A stretch of DNA of 64,000 nt from Aquabacterium sp. A7-Y (GTDB taxonomy: Bacteria; Pseudomonadota; Gammaproteobacteria; Burkholderiales; Burkholderiaceae_C). This document shows positions 25,682-34,476 of the stretch, in pieces. The translations under genes and the position numbers were made by a program. The notes under the pieces were generated by a model. That model saw only the letters and a program-made list of their open reading frames with translations, had not been told where the DNA came from and did no database searches. Numbering within the stretch: position 1 is the first letter of the stretch; every line of letters begins with the position of its first letter. Location: NCBI RefSeq assembly GCF_026153205.1, contig NZ_JAPFBW010000029.1, positions 1 to 64,000 of the forward strand, given 5' to 3'.

Positions 25682-27495
25682 ACGTGCCTGTGCCGACCCC
25701 TGCTTCCCCGGATTCAACCGGGGAGGGCGCAGTTGCAGTGGAAGACACCCGGCTTCCCGCATCTGAGCCGCAGCTGCAGCAGCCGGAGTCGGAGGAGCCC
25801 GCCAGCCCCACCGAGATCGTCGAGCGGGCCATCGCCCGTCTCGGGAAGGATGTCGCCGCGCTGTTCGAGCCCCCGGTGCTCGCCGCGCTCGCCAAGCTGC
25901 AGGCGGAAGACCTGCCGACCTACCTGCGCCTGCGGTACAAGGCCAAGAAAGCCAACCCGGCCTGTTCCGTGACCCGGCTGGACGAAGCGGTCAACGGCAA
26001 GGAGCCGGGCGGCGGGCCGCCGCCCTCGGCGCTGGACGAGCTGGTCGCGCTGGCCCGCACCGAATGCGACCTGCACCACGACCAGGACCGCCAGGCGGTG
26101 GCGATCATCTCGACGCCGCGTCGCCGCGAGGTCTGGCGCGTCAAGTCCTCGGGCTTCGAGGCCTGGCTGCGTGCCGCGTACTGGCGGGCGTTCGGCGCGG
26201 GCGCCACCGACACCATCATGAAGGCGGCCCTCGCGACGCTGGAGGCGGCCGGTATCAACGACGGCGATCAGGTCGAGGTTCACCTGCGCGTGGCCAGGTA
26301 CCAGGACGGGTATGTCATCGACCTGTGCGACGAGCACTGGCAGGCCGTTCACGTCACGCCCGATGGCTGGCGCATCGTCAGCCGCTCGCCCGTGCTCTTC
26401 ACCCGCACCGCGTCGATGCGGGCCTTGCCCGAGCCCGAGGCAGGACCGGGCGACGTCACCCTGCTGCTGCGCTACACCAATGTGCCGCCTGCCGATTTTC
26501 CGATGCTGCTGGCGTGGCTGATCGAGTGCTTTCGCCCCGACACCCCGTTTCCCGTGCTGGAGCTGGTGGGCGAGCAGGGCTCGGCCAAGTCCACCACCCA
26601 GTCCGTCCTGCGCAGCCTGGTCGACCCGAACAAGGTGATGTTGCGCGGCCGACCGAAGAGCGTCGAAGACATCTTCGTCGCGGCCCACAACAACTGGCTG
26701 GTCAGCTACGAAAACCTGTCCAGCCTGACCGCGGAGCAGCAGGACGCGTTCTGCACCCTGGCGACGGGGGGCGGCTTCGCCGCGCGCCAGCTGTACAGCA
26801 ACGGCGAGGAGCACGTCATGGAGACCAAGCGGCCCGCGGTGCTGAACGGCATCGCGGTGGTCGCGACCCGCCCGGACCTGATCGACCGGGTGGTGCACAT
26901 CGACATGCCGGTGATCGCCCCCGAGCGGCGCAAGGACGACAGCGAGACGCGCGACGCCTGGGAGCGCGACCGGCCCAGGGCGTTTGCCGGCCTGCTCGAT
27001 CTCTTCTCGCGCGTCCTGGACTACCTGCCGGAGGTCCAACTGGAGCAGAAGCAGCGCATGGCCGATTTCGAGCGCCTGGGCGCAGCGGTGAGCTACTGCC
27101 TCGGCTGGGAGGAGGTCGATTTCCAGCGCCGCTATGCCGAGATGGTGCGGGCCGGCGCCGAGCGGGCGCTGGAGGGCAACCCGGTGGCGCAGGCGCTGGA
27201 CAAGTTCCTGGCCAAGCGCATTCCGCCCATCAGCTGGAAGGGCACCGCGGGACAGCTGTACGACGAACTCAACCAGTACATCGTGCACGACCGCACGACC
27301 TGGCCGCGGTCGCCCAAGGGCCTGTCCGACCAGCTGCGACGCATTGCCCCGGCGTACCGAACCAAGGGCATCGAGATCAGCCACCTCGGCCACAGCCGGG
27401 AGGGCGCGATGTGGCGCATCGCTTCGGTGAAGCCCGCGTCGGCGGCCCCTGTATCCCCCAACGCCACGCCACCCGGCGCAGAGGGTGGCCTTTGA
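25678..27495 (+). CDS. P-loop replication-type ATPase (primase/helicase-like) of the element
   Basis: About 605 residues from a GTG at 25678 that overlaps the preceding stop; GTGs at 25684 and 25690 are alternatives. The N-terminal ~100 residues are Pro/Glu-rich. The central domain carries a Walker A motif, VGEQGSAKSTT, near residue 300, preceded by FPVLELVGEQ and followed by an acidic Walker-B-like region and an arginine-finger-like segment (VATRPDLIDRVVHIDM). The layout resembles helicase domains of phage and island DNA-replication proteins (D5/SF3-like). The C terminus looks like a winged helix (WPRSPKGLSDQLRRI). No primase active site is obvious. It probably drives replication of the excised element. 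Confidence 0.7.
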   Translation: MNVPVPTPASPDSTGEGAVAVEDTRLPASEPQLQQPESEEPASPTEIVERAIARLGKDVAALFEPPVLAALAKLQAEDLPTYLRLRYKAKKANPACSVTRLDEAVNGKEPGGGPPPSALDELVALARTECDLHHDQDRQAVAIISTPRRREVWRVKSSGFEAWLRAAYWRAFGAGATDTIMKAALATLEAAGINDGDQVEVHLRVARYQDGYVIDLCDEHWQAVHVTPDGWRIVSRSPVLFTRTASMRALPEPEAGPGDVTLLLRYTNVPPADFPMLLAWLIECFRPDTPFPVLELVGEQGSAKSTTQSVLRSLVDPNKVMLRGRPKSVEDIFVAAHNNWLVSYENLSSLTAEQQDAFCTLATGGGFAARQLYSNGEEHVMETKRPAVLNGIAVVATRPDLIDRVVHIDMPVIAPERRKDDSETRDAWERDRPRAFAGLLDLFSRVLDYLPEVQLEQKQRMADFERLGAAVSYCLGWEEVDFQRRYAEMVRAGAERALEGNPVAQALDKFLAKRIPPISWKGTAGQLYDELNQYIVHDRTTWPRSPKGLSDQLRRIAPAYRTKGIEISHLGHSREGAMWRIASVKPASAAPVSPNATPPGAEGGL

Positions 27496-27511
27496 TTGAA
27501 ATGGACAACAC

Positions 27512-28000
27512 GTGAAGACGCCATCAGGACTCCATCTCGCCTGGGCGCGCCACTTTGCACGCAAGGCCGCGCAGAACCCGAACTCGGCGCGGCATCCCGG
27601 CGAGCCGGGGACGGCCGCTGCGAAGGCGCCGCCTCCGTCGAACCTGCATCCGGCCTGGATGCGCTACTGCGAACTCGAATGGCCCGATCCCGATGCGCCA
27701 GGCAGCGCCATCCTCGATGCGGCTGGTCACCGCATGCAGTTGGTGAAAGCCAGCGAGGCCCCGCCCGCGGGGCGGCCCTACGCCGAGGCCGTGAAGGCGG
27801 CCACGTCGTTCCACGTTCCCCCCAGCGAGGCCGAGGGCTGGGAGCCGACCAGCACGATCCGCCCGGCCTTCGGCGCGCCGGTGGCGGTCAAGAAGCGGCT
27901 CAGCGCCAACGTTTGGATCAGCGGGACCGTGTTGCCCGGCGACGCGCGCTACCCGAAGTACGACTACTCCGACGCCGCATCTTCGGCGTCATCCACTTGA
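27512..28000 (+). CDS. Hypothetical element protein
   Basis: 162 residues from a GTG at 27512, in the operon direction of its neighbours. The N-terminal half is Ala/Pro-rich; the C-terminal half contains KKRLSANVWISGTVLPGD. The first ~15 residues (MKTPSGLHLAWARHFARKAA) are basic and amphipathic. I recognise no domain. It is placed between the P-loop ATPase and a coiled-coil protein. Confidence 0.5.
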   Translation: MKTPSGLHLAWARHFARKAAQNPNSARHPGEPGTAAAKAPPPSNLHPAWMRYCELEWPDPDAPGSAILDAAGHRMQLVKASEAPPAGRPYAEAVKAATSFHVPPSEAEGWEPTSTIRPAFGAPVAVKKRLSANVWISGTVLPGDARYPKYDYSDAASSASST

Positions 28001-28012
28001 GAACGTAACCCT

Positions 28013-28855
28013 ATGAAGTTGAATCCTTTCACGAAGAAAAACACGGGCGGCTACTACGCCAAGGTCAAGGCCGAGTACGAGCAGCTGAGCCGGGAGCTGG
28101 CCGAAGCGAAGCAGCAGCTTCCGCTGGCGCAGGCGGACTTCGATGAGAAAAACCGCTTGTTGCGCGCGGCCGAGGCCCGGAGCAGCCGGTTCACCGCCAG
28201 CGACGAGGAGCAGGCCGCACGCAGCGCGTGCCACGGTGCCAAGGAGGTGTTGAGCCAACTCGAGTGGCGGATACGCGAGCTGGACAGCACGGTCACGCCC
28301 CTGGGATGGGTCGTCCATGCGCCCGGAAAGCTGGAGACAGCGCGGCAGACGATCAAGCAGCTGAAGCAGCGGCGCGCATCTCTTGAAGGCGATCTGGAGA
28401 AGACCGGGCGTGTCATCGACAAGGTCGAAAAGCGCGCCGAGCAGTTGCGCCAGCGCATCGCGGACGAGACCGTTTCGGCCAGCCAAGCCATCGCCGACGC
28501 CGAAGGCGAGATCGCTATGCCGGACTCGCTGATGCGCTTGGAGTCGGAGCTGCGGGTGACCGAGACGGCGCTCGGCGATCAGAAGCGCAAGGCCGAGGAA
28601 CTGCAGCGCGAGTTGCAGGCGATCCCCAAGCAGCTAAATGACGCCCGTAGCAGCTTCCAGCACTCGCGTGCCGACGTCGCCGATATCGAGTTGCGCGAGC
28701 AACTGCACTTGTTGATGAACAGCATCGCGCGAGCCACAGCGGCGGCACACGAAAGCCTTTACTCCCGGCCCGACAACAAGTACGAGATCGAGGTGCCGCA
28801 TGAGTACGTGACCGCTGCCAAGGAGCAGCTGGATGCGGAACTGAGCGCCCTCTGA
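28013..28855 (+). CDS. Coiled-coil hypothetical protein
   Basis: 280 residues, almost entirely long charged heptad-like helices (YEQLSRELAEAKQQLPLAQ, LEGDLEKTGRVIDKVEKRAE, LRVTETALGDQKRKAEELQ), with no signal peptide or membrane helix. It begins 13 bp after the preceding gene. Proteins of this kind on islands may be structural or partition accessories, but nothing here shows a function. Confidence 0.6.
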   Translation: MKLNPFTKKNTGGYYAKVKAEYEQLSRELAEAKQQLPLAQADFDEKNRLLRAAEARSSRFTASDEEQAARSACHGAKEVLSQLEWRIRELDSTVTPLGWVVHAPGKLETARQTIKQLKQRRASLEGDLEKTGRVIDKVEKRAEQLRQRIADETVSASQAIADAEGEIAMPDSLMRLESELRVTETALGDQKRKAEELQRELQAIPKQLNDARSSFQHSRADVADIELREQLHLLMNSIARATAAAHESLYSRPDNKYEIEVPHEYVTAAKEQLDAELSAL

Positions 28856-28992
28856 TCCGACCGTTTGCGGCGCCACTGCAGTGGCGCCGCCCCGACACCT
28901 TCACCTCATCATTGACGGAGCACGGTTTGCCCCTTGCCTTCTGCCCCGCACAGAGCGTCCATACGACGGTCTCAACGACGGGAGCCAACCCG

Positions 28993-29451
28993 ATGAACGA
29001 ACGACGCAGCGCTGCCAGTGTGGCGGCGCAGATTGCCAGCCTGAGCGAGATGGCGATGAAAGACCTGTGGGCGCTTTGGGACGATCACTTTCCCAAGCGC
29101 CCCAACCACTGGAACCGCGACTACGTGGAAAGCCGCGTCGCGCACCGGCTGCAGGAGCTGGCCTTCGGCAAGCTGCCCGAAGCGCTGGAAAGTCAGCTGC
29201 TGAAGATCGGCGCGTCCGATTCCAAGTTCAACCCGAAACGCGGCGAGGTGACGCTGACCCCTGGCACGATCCTGACGCGCGAGTACCAGGAGGTCGAGCA
29301 CCGGGTGATGGTGACCCCCGAGGGCCAGTACGAGCTGAACGGCCGGCGCTTTAAGAGCCTGTCGGCGGTGGCGCGCCACATCACGGGTGTGCAGTGGTCC
29401 GGGCCCGCCTTCTTCGGCCTGCGCGCGCCCCGCAAGGGAGGCAAGGCATGA
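28993..29451 (+). CDS. DUF2924 protein, partner of the serine recombinase
   Basis: 152 residues. The N-terminal helices (VAAQIASLSEMAMKDLWALW, DHFPKRPNHWNRDYVESRVA) followed by a β-rich segment (LTPGTILTREYQEVEHRVMV) with FKSLSAVARHITG match DUF2924. This family almost always precedes a large serine recombinase on islands and prophages, as here. The ATG at 28993 is chosen; a TTG at 28912 would add 27 residues. Its stop overlaps the recombinase ATG. The role is probably recombination directionality or site binding, but that is not established. Confidence 0.8.
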   Translation: MNERRSAASVAAQIASLSEMAMKDLWALWDDHFPKRPNHWNRDYVESRVAHRLQELAFGKLPEALESQLLKIGASDSKFNPKRGEVTLTPGTILTREYQEVEHRVMVTPEGQYELNGRRFKSLSAVARHITGVQWSGPAFFGLRAPRKGGKA

Positions 29452-30854
29452 GGGCCGCACGCGGGGGCACAGGGGCGCCTGTGACGCCGAAACGGCGGTG
29501 CGCGGTCTACACCCGCAAGTCCACCGACGAGGGCCTGGAACAGGACTACAACAGCCTGGAGGCCCAGCGCGATGCCGGGCTCGCCTACATCGCCAGCCAG
29601 CGGCACGAGGGCTGGGTTGCTGTCGAGGATGGCTACGACGACGGCGGCTACTCGGGCGGCAACCTGGACCGGCCGTCGCTCAAGCGGCTGCTGGCCGACA
29701 TGGAGGCACGCCGCGTCGACGTGGTGGTGGTCTACAAGATCGACCGGCTCACCCGCAGCCTCACCGACTTCGCGCGCCTGGTCGAGGTGTTCGACCGTCG
29801 CGGCGTGTCCTTCGTGTCGGTCACCCAGCAGTTCAACACCACCACCAGCATGGGCCGGCTGACGCTGAACGTCCTGCTGTCCTTCGCCCAGTTCGAGCGC
29901 GAGGTGACCGGCGAGCGCATCCGCGACAAGATCGCCGCCAGCAAGGCCAAGGGGATGTGGATGGGCGGCGTGCCGCCGCTGGGCTACGACGCCAAGGACC
30001 GCAAGCTGGTGGTGAATGCCGTCGAGGCCGGGACGGTGCGACACATCTTCGAGCGCTTCGTGCAACTGCGCTCCATCGTCGAGCTGGCGCGCGAGCTGAA
30101 CCGGGACGGTGTGACCACCAAGGCGTGGATCACACGGGAGGGCCGGGAGCGGGCTGGCCAGCCCATCGACAAGCAGTTCCTCTACAAGCTCCTGCACAAC
30201 CCGGTGTACCTGGGACAGATCCGGCACAAGGGAATGATCCACGCCGGTCAGCACGAGCCGATCATCGAAACCGAGCTTTGGGAGGCCGTCCAGGCGGTGC
30301 TCGCCGAGGGCGCGGCGCGGAGGGCTGCAGAGACAAGGATGCGGGCCAAGCGCGACGTGCTGCTGCGTGGCTTGCTGTACGGGCCCGAGGGCGACCGGAT
30401 GATCCCGACCTTCACGACCAAGCCCGGTGGCAAGCGCTACGGTTACTACTACTCGATGCGGGACAAGAAGTACGGGCATGGCACGAGCAAGCTCGGGGCG
30501 ATTCCGGCTGCCGAGATCGAGGCGGTGGTGCTGCGGCAGGTCTTCGATGCGCTGCGAGCGCCGGAGGCGGTCCAGGCGGTGTGGAACCGGGTGCGCGAAC
30601 TGGACCCGAGCGTCGACGAGCCGCACGTCGTGGTCGCGCTGTCGCGGCTGGCAGACGTGTGGGGTCAGCTGTTTCCCGAGGAGCAGCACCGCATCGTGCA
30701 GCTGTTGATCGAGCGGGTGCAGATCACGCAGGCCGGGGTGGAGATCCAGTGGCGCGACCTCGGCTGGCGCGAGCTGGTGGGCGAGCTGCGGCCGAACACC
30801 ATCGGCGCCGAACTGCTGGCCAAGGAGCGCGAGGACGCGGAGGTGATCGGATGA
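29448..30854 (+). CDS. Large serine recombinase (site-specific integrase)
   Basis: 468 residues. The N-terminal resolvase catalytic domain (about 18-165) has the nucleophile Ser in VYTRKSTD, Arg residues in YKIDRLTRS, and the long helix ending FEREVTGERIRDKI. A recombinase domain (about 175-285) and a zinc β-ribbon-like region (LLRGLLYGPEGDRM) follow. It is somewhat shorter than classical phage integrases and of the island type. The start ATG at 29448 overlaps the DUF2924 stop, and its own stop overlaps the next gene, so the three form one module that should integrate and excise the 22-31 kb element. The att sites are not resolved. Confidence 0.9.
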   Translation: MRAARGGTGAPVTPKRRCAVYTRKSTDEGLEQDYNSLEAQRDAGLAYIASQRHEGWVAVEDGYDDGGYSGGNLDRPSLKRLLADMEARRVDVVVVYKIDRLTRSLTDFARLVEVFDRRGVSFVSVTQQFNTTTSMGRLTLNVLLSFAQFEREVTGERIRDKIAASKAKGMWMGGVPPLGYDAKDRKLVVNAVEAGTVRHIFERFVQLRSIVELARELNRDGVTTKAWITREGRERAGQPIDKQFLYKLLHNPVYLGQIRHKGMIHAGQHEPIIETELWEAVQAVLAEGAARRAAETRMRAKRDVLLRGLLYGPEGDRMIPTFTTKPGGKRYGYYYSMRDKKYGHGTSKLGAIPAAEIEAVVLRQVFDALRAPEAVQAVWNRVRELDPSVDEPHVVVALSRLADVWGQLFPEEQHRIVQLLIERVQITQAGVEIQWRDLGWRELVGELRPNTIGAELLAKEREDAEVIG

Positions 30855-31294
30855 CACGGATCAATCAGACTGAGCCGGCCCGGCACCGAGCAGGAGAGGG
30901 CGCCGGGGCGCCGGGCGTGACGACCTTCGTGCCGCTGCGATTCAAGCGGCACGGGGTGAGGAAGGTGGTGATGCACGCGGAGCCGGTCGAGGCGCCTTCT
31001 GCCAGCAAGGCCGAAGCGTCGCGCGTCGACCCGCTGGTGGTCAAGGCCATCGCCCAGGGCCTGTACTGGCAGAAGCTCCTGCACGAGCACAAGGTGAAGG
31101 ACGCGGCCGAGATCGCGCGAGTGGAGGGAACGGACCGGGCCCGGGTCACGAAGATCACGAAGCTGGCGCTGCTGGCGCCCGATGTGATCGCCGCGCTCGT
31201 CGACGGGCGGCTGCCCATGCGCCTGCAACGGCTGCTCCGTGAGGAGATCCCCTACGACTGGCGGCAACAGCGACAGATGTTCGGGGGCAACTGA
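30851..31294 (+). CDS. Helix-turn-helix accessory protein of the recombinase module
   Basis: 147 residues with a start overlapping the recombinase stop (ATGA). The C-terminal ~80 residues contain a helix-turn-helix: LYWQKLLHEHKVKDAAEIAR, then TDRARVTKITKLALLAPDVI, ending ALVDGRLPMRLQRLL. The same fold occurs fused or adjacent to island recombinases. The N-terminal half has a short β-rich basic segment (FVPLRFKRHGVRKVV). It probably binds DNA near the att site or the operon promoter. It is the last gene of the element on this strand. Confidence 0.7.
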   Translation: MTRINQTEPARHRAGEGAGAPGVTTFVPLRFKRHGVRKVVMHAEPVEAPSASKAEASRVDPLVVKAIAQGLYWQKLLHEHKVKDAAEIARVEGTDRARVTKITKLALLAPDVIAALVDGRLPMRLQRLLREEIPYDWRQQRQMFGGN

Positions 31295-31418
31295 TGGTGG
31301 ACATTTCACGTGTCCCTGAACATGAAGGCAGCAAGGCGGCCTTCGACTCAAAGCACGCGTGCGCGAGCCTCTCCGGTGGGCGGCTCTTCGCAGCACGCTG
31401 ACAAGCGTGTCCCTCACG

Positions 31419-32627
31419 CTATGTCTTTATGGTGCTGAACTCCTGTAGTTCGACCAGCATCAGGGCGGCACACGCAATCGTGATCCCATTGCACATGTGC
31501 AGGTATCTGCTGTATGGCATTTCGCGCTCGGCGCCGGTGCCTCCGCTACGGTACTTGACCCGCTCGCCGTCGCGAGCAATAGCTGCATGGTGCGATCCAT
31601 TTCGCAGGGCGCTGTCCTCCCATTTCGTGAAGGCGGCAAGAACAGGGGCGGCAGAAAAAGGTGCCGACTTTTGCGCCTTGTTCAAGTCCTTGATGTACTT
31701 CGTCAGACTCATAGCTGCGAAGGTGTCAAAACTGCGGCCGTGATTGATGTTGTTTAGACAGGCAAGCGTGACGTAGGCAGAGGTGAGCGTTTCGTACGCC
31801 TGCCCGTAGTAGAGCTTCACATCATTGAAGCGCTTGGCGCCAACGATCAGCTCGTCCACGTCGTCGCGGCCCACCCGCGCGTATGCCAGGAGCTGTCGAA
31901 ACTGATCGAAGTTGGAGAAGTAGTCATCGAACAAGGCCGAGTAGCGCGCAAAGTTGTCCGACTCCAACTCCGCTCGATAATAGTTCTCGAAATCCGCTAC
32001 TGCCTGACCCTGGATTGCTCGAAGATCGCGCACAAGTCCGCGAAGGGGCCGCCGCAGGTTACCGATCGCCGGGTGCAGTGCGTCGTCAAAAAATGACGTG
32101 ATGCATTTGAAGGTGGTGGAGCATCGAAATTCTTTCAGATACTCTCGCCGCTTCTCCGAGTACCGGGCGATCTGCTTTGGCAGAACGCCCGCTGGGTCAC
32201 CGTTGGAGTGCAAGGACATGACGCTCTTGACAAGGGCCCATAAAGCTTTTGTCTCCGGGAGTTCGAAATGCAGAGAAACATCCAGATGTCTTGTCCCTGC
32301 TGGTACTCGCATAGCGGCATCCACGAGGTCGAAAAAATCCAACGAGGGGAATGCCTGGGGCGAGTGATAGTCCTCAAGACTGAACGCCATGGAAGGGTGC
32401 AAGTTGACGACAGTCAGGTCGGGTGAGTCCTCTTCAGCCACACGGCAGTTCTCTAAGAATTCATACCAGGCTGTAGGAGGTGCACCGAGCTTGACCTTCA
32501 CCGTGAGTGGGCTGAAGCAGTTCGGGCAATCGAAACTGTGAGCGCATTCCTGCTCCAAGCCGACCCCCGCCCGTACAACGAACTTCAACCCACAGACCAG
32601 GCACTCACCACACCCGCGAAGAACCAT
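31419..32627 (-). CDS. Unrecognised 402-residue protein with N-terminal zinc-ribbon
   Basis: I do not recognise this gene. The first ~40 residues carry two Cys pairs (CLVC and CPNC) that would form a zinc ribbon. The rest is a soluble helical domain with many aromatic and acidic residues (YSEKRREYLKEFRCSTTFK, then LFDDYFSNFDQFRQLL) and no catalytic motif I can name. The ATG at 32627 follows AAAGGAAATAG, a good ribosome-binding site. It is AT-richer than the recombinase module and reads toward it, and the regulator at 33366 reads the other way. Placement at an integration border suggests accessory cargo; a defence or toxin role is only a guess. Confidence 0.65.
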   Translation of the reverse strand: MVLRGCGECLVCGLKFVVRAGVGLEQECAHSFDCPNCFSPLTVKVKLGAPPTAWYEFLENCRVAEEDSPDLTVVNLHPSMAFSLEDYHSPQAFPSLDFFDLVDAAMRVPAGTRHLDVSLHFELPETKALWALVKSVMSLHSNGDPAGVLPKQIARYSEKRREYLKEFRCSTTFKCITSFFDDALHPAIGNLRRPLRGLVRDLRAIQGQAVADFENYYRAELESDNFARYSALFDDYFSNFDQFRQLLAYARVGRDDVDELIVGAKRFNDVKLYYGQAYETLTSAYVTLACLNNINHGRSFDTFAAMSLTKYIKDLNKAQKSAPFSAAPVLAAFTKWEDSALRNGSHHAAIARDGERVKYRSGGTGAEREMPYSRYLHMCNGITIACAALMLVELQEFSTIKT

Positions 32628-33365
32628 CTCTATTTCCTTTCAGATGTAAATGGTACGTCGCTGTTCAAAAGGCGGCCGCTTGGCCCGACGTCCGCTTCCG
32701 GCCGAGAAGCGCCATCGATGGTTGACACGCTACGTCTGCCGCCGGTTGTTACGGTTGAAAGGCGAATTGGGACGTGAGTCCAACGACTGTCAATACGCGT
32801 CAACTTGTGATTTGGGTAGCAATGACGCGGTGCAAACATTGCCCCGGGAACCCCTCCAAACACGACCCTTGGTGCGAAGGACGACCAACGCAAAAACAGA
32901 GAACAGAGAGAGGAGAGGGCCCCAAAACAGCCCAAAACGGCCGGAGACGGGGGCCGCCGCAGGAGGCCCTGAAAACGCGCCGCCCCGCCAGACCGCGCCA
33001 GCGCTGGGGCTTCGGCGGAAATGAAAAAGGCCAGAGGTGAGTCTGGCCTTTTAGTTCTGGTGCAGGAGAAGAGGGCTACGGCAAACCTTCCTCTCAAGCT
33101 CCTGCGGGTTCCCGCGGGCTGCCGAGGCCATGTGCGCCGCCTGGGACGTCTTTGTCACTATCGCCGGCGTGCGGGCCGGGGGCGAAGCAGGCATGCCTTG
33201 CGATGGATGTTCGCTATCGCTTCACGAACGTTAAGTGGCACCCGCGGGCGCGCTTGCTTCCGAGACGCCCGTAACCCTTCGAGCGTGTCGACATACTGAC
33301 TCACCTTGCTTCGGGTGACCCGAAACGCTATCGTTTTGCGTCCTTGGCTTCAAAACGGTGCGTCA
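32628..33365. other. 738-bp intergenic region with terminator
   Basis: There is no supported gene. It holds the promoter of the minus-strand zinc-ribbon gene, a purine-rich stretch at 32898-32930, an intrinsic terminator at 33025-33052, and the upstream region of the ribbon-helix-helix gene. The layout (purine run, GC-rich segment, hairpin, TGGTGCAGGA) resembles that at 14571-14736. Confidence 0.55.
33025..33052 (+). terminator. Intrinsic terminator hairpin
   Basis: An 11-bp stem, AAAAGGCCAGA/TCTGGCCTTTT, with a 6-base loop. The stem ends in T-runs on both strands, so it can be bidirectional. Confidence 0.75.
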
Positions 33366-34367
33366 ATGTTCGGTAAGCTATCCGTCCGCAACATCCCGGA
33401 TCAGATCTTCCGTGCTCTAGAGAGCATGGCGGAACAGCACGACCGCTCCACCGAGGCCGAGGCGCGTCAAGCTATACGCGCTTGGGTGGAACCGTCTTTG
33501 GTAGAAGAGACCCGCAACAACAGGCGAAGGGAGATCAGCGAGCGGCTCAATCGGATGCTCAGGCAGGTGAACTCTGACCGCCCTTCCAAGCTATTGCCTT
33601 CGCACATCGCAGAGGCGATTGGAGAAGAGCGGGCAGAGGAGGTCGAAGACTGGTTCCTGGGCGAGAGAGAGCCGAGTTTTGCGCAGCTGTCGGCAATCGC
33701 AAAGCTGCTCGGCGTCGACGCCAAGTGGCTCAAACATGGCGACGCCCGGCTCTACCCTTGTGAATACCATCGGCTGTCAGAAGATCCTTTCGCAGCCGTG
33801 GATTGGCTGTTAACGTGGACTCCCCCCTCTGAGTGGGCCGACGGCAAGCTGACGAGGCTTCACTTGGTGCGCGCCGAAGACAAGGCGGGCAACCTTTACA
33901 TCGTGAAGGAATCCGACCACGGTCACTTCCTCACGTTCTACACGCCCATCCACGTGTCCGAAGAGATTGGGGCTGGAGGCGAAGCGATGCTGGCCGCCCT
34001 CTTCGTCACACTGGAGCTGCTGTATCGGCGATACACGAAGCTCGACATCAATGTCCTAGGCCACCAGCTGCACCCGGACGATATCGCCCAACTGACGAGC
34101 GGCAACACTAACCCCGGCTCCCTGCTCAAAGAGGGCGGGAGGTCGACATGGTGGGAAGACATCTGGGATCGCGAGATGGTGTCGAAGCGCGAGTATTGGC
34201 CGGGCTGGCATTCGCTGTGCGATCGGATTGAAGGGGTGATCTCGGAGCGAAAGCGCCTGAACACGTTGCGAACGCTCATTAGACGGGGGGTCATCACCAA
34301 GCCTCGCGAAAGCGATCTCGACGCGGAAACTGGCGCAACCGGCGAGGTGAGCGAGCCGACGGCTTAG
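33366..34367 (+). CDS. FitA-like ribbon-helix-helix protein fused to a helix-turn-helix and sensor-like region
   Basis: 333 residues. Residues 3-42 form a ribbon-helix-helix of the FitA/VapB type (LSVRNIPDQIFRALESMAEQ, then RSTEAEARQAI). Residues about 60-130 resemble a Cro/C1-type helix-turn-helix (SHIAEAIGEERAEEVEDWF, then FAQLSAIAKLLGVDAKWL). The last ~200 residues are an unrecognised domain (GHFLTFYTPIHVSEEIGAGG, LEYRRYTKLDIN-like). I chose the ATG at 33366; the frame is open 60 bp further. No PIN-domain toxin follows, so this is not a standard toxin-antitoxin pair. It is probably a DNA-binding regulator with two different binding modules, which is unusual. Confidence 0.7.
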   Translation: MFGKLSVRNIPDQIFRALESMAEQHDRSTEAEARQAIRAWVEPSLVEETRNNRRREISERLNRMLRQVNSDRPSKLLPSHIAEAIGEERAEEVEDWFLGEREPSFAQLSAIAKLLGVDAKWLKHGDARLYPCEYHRLSEDPFAAVDWLLTWTPPSEWADGKLTRLHLVRAEDKAGNLYIVKESDHGHFLTFYTPIHVSEEIGAGGEAMLAALFVTLELLYRRYTKLDINVLGHQLHPDDIAQLTSGNTNPGSLLKEGGRSTWWEDIWDREMVSKREYWPGWHSLCDRIEGVISERKRLNTLRTLIRRGVITKPRESDLDAETGATGEVSEPTA

Positions 34368-34476
34368 TTTGGACTTCCAAGCCGTGCGCGCCCTATTAAT
34401 CTTCGGTGGGTAGCAGCTAAGGCGTGCACTCTGTGCGTCAATCAGCAGGCTCACCGCAGCCTGCCCGGAGCAATCC

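Noticed and set aside
25714-27564. 616-codon minus-strand frame antisense to the P-loop ATPase
   Set aside because: It is a shadow; the plus-strand gene has a Walker A motif and operon context.
33025-33066. tRNA end or att site after the terminator (TGGTGCAGGA)
   Set aside because: No cloverleaf or GATTCGAA-type T-arm follows, either here or at 14727.
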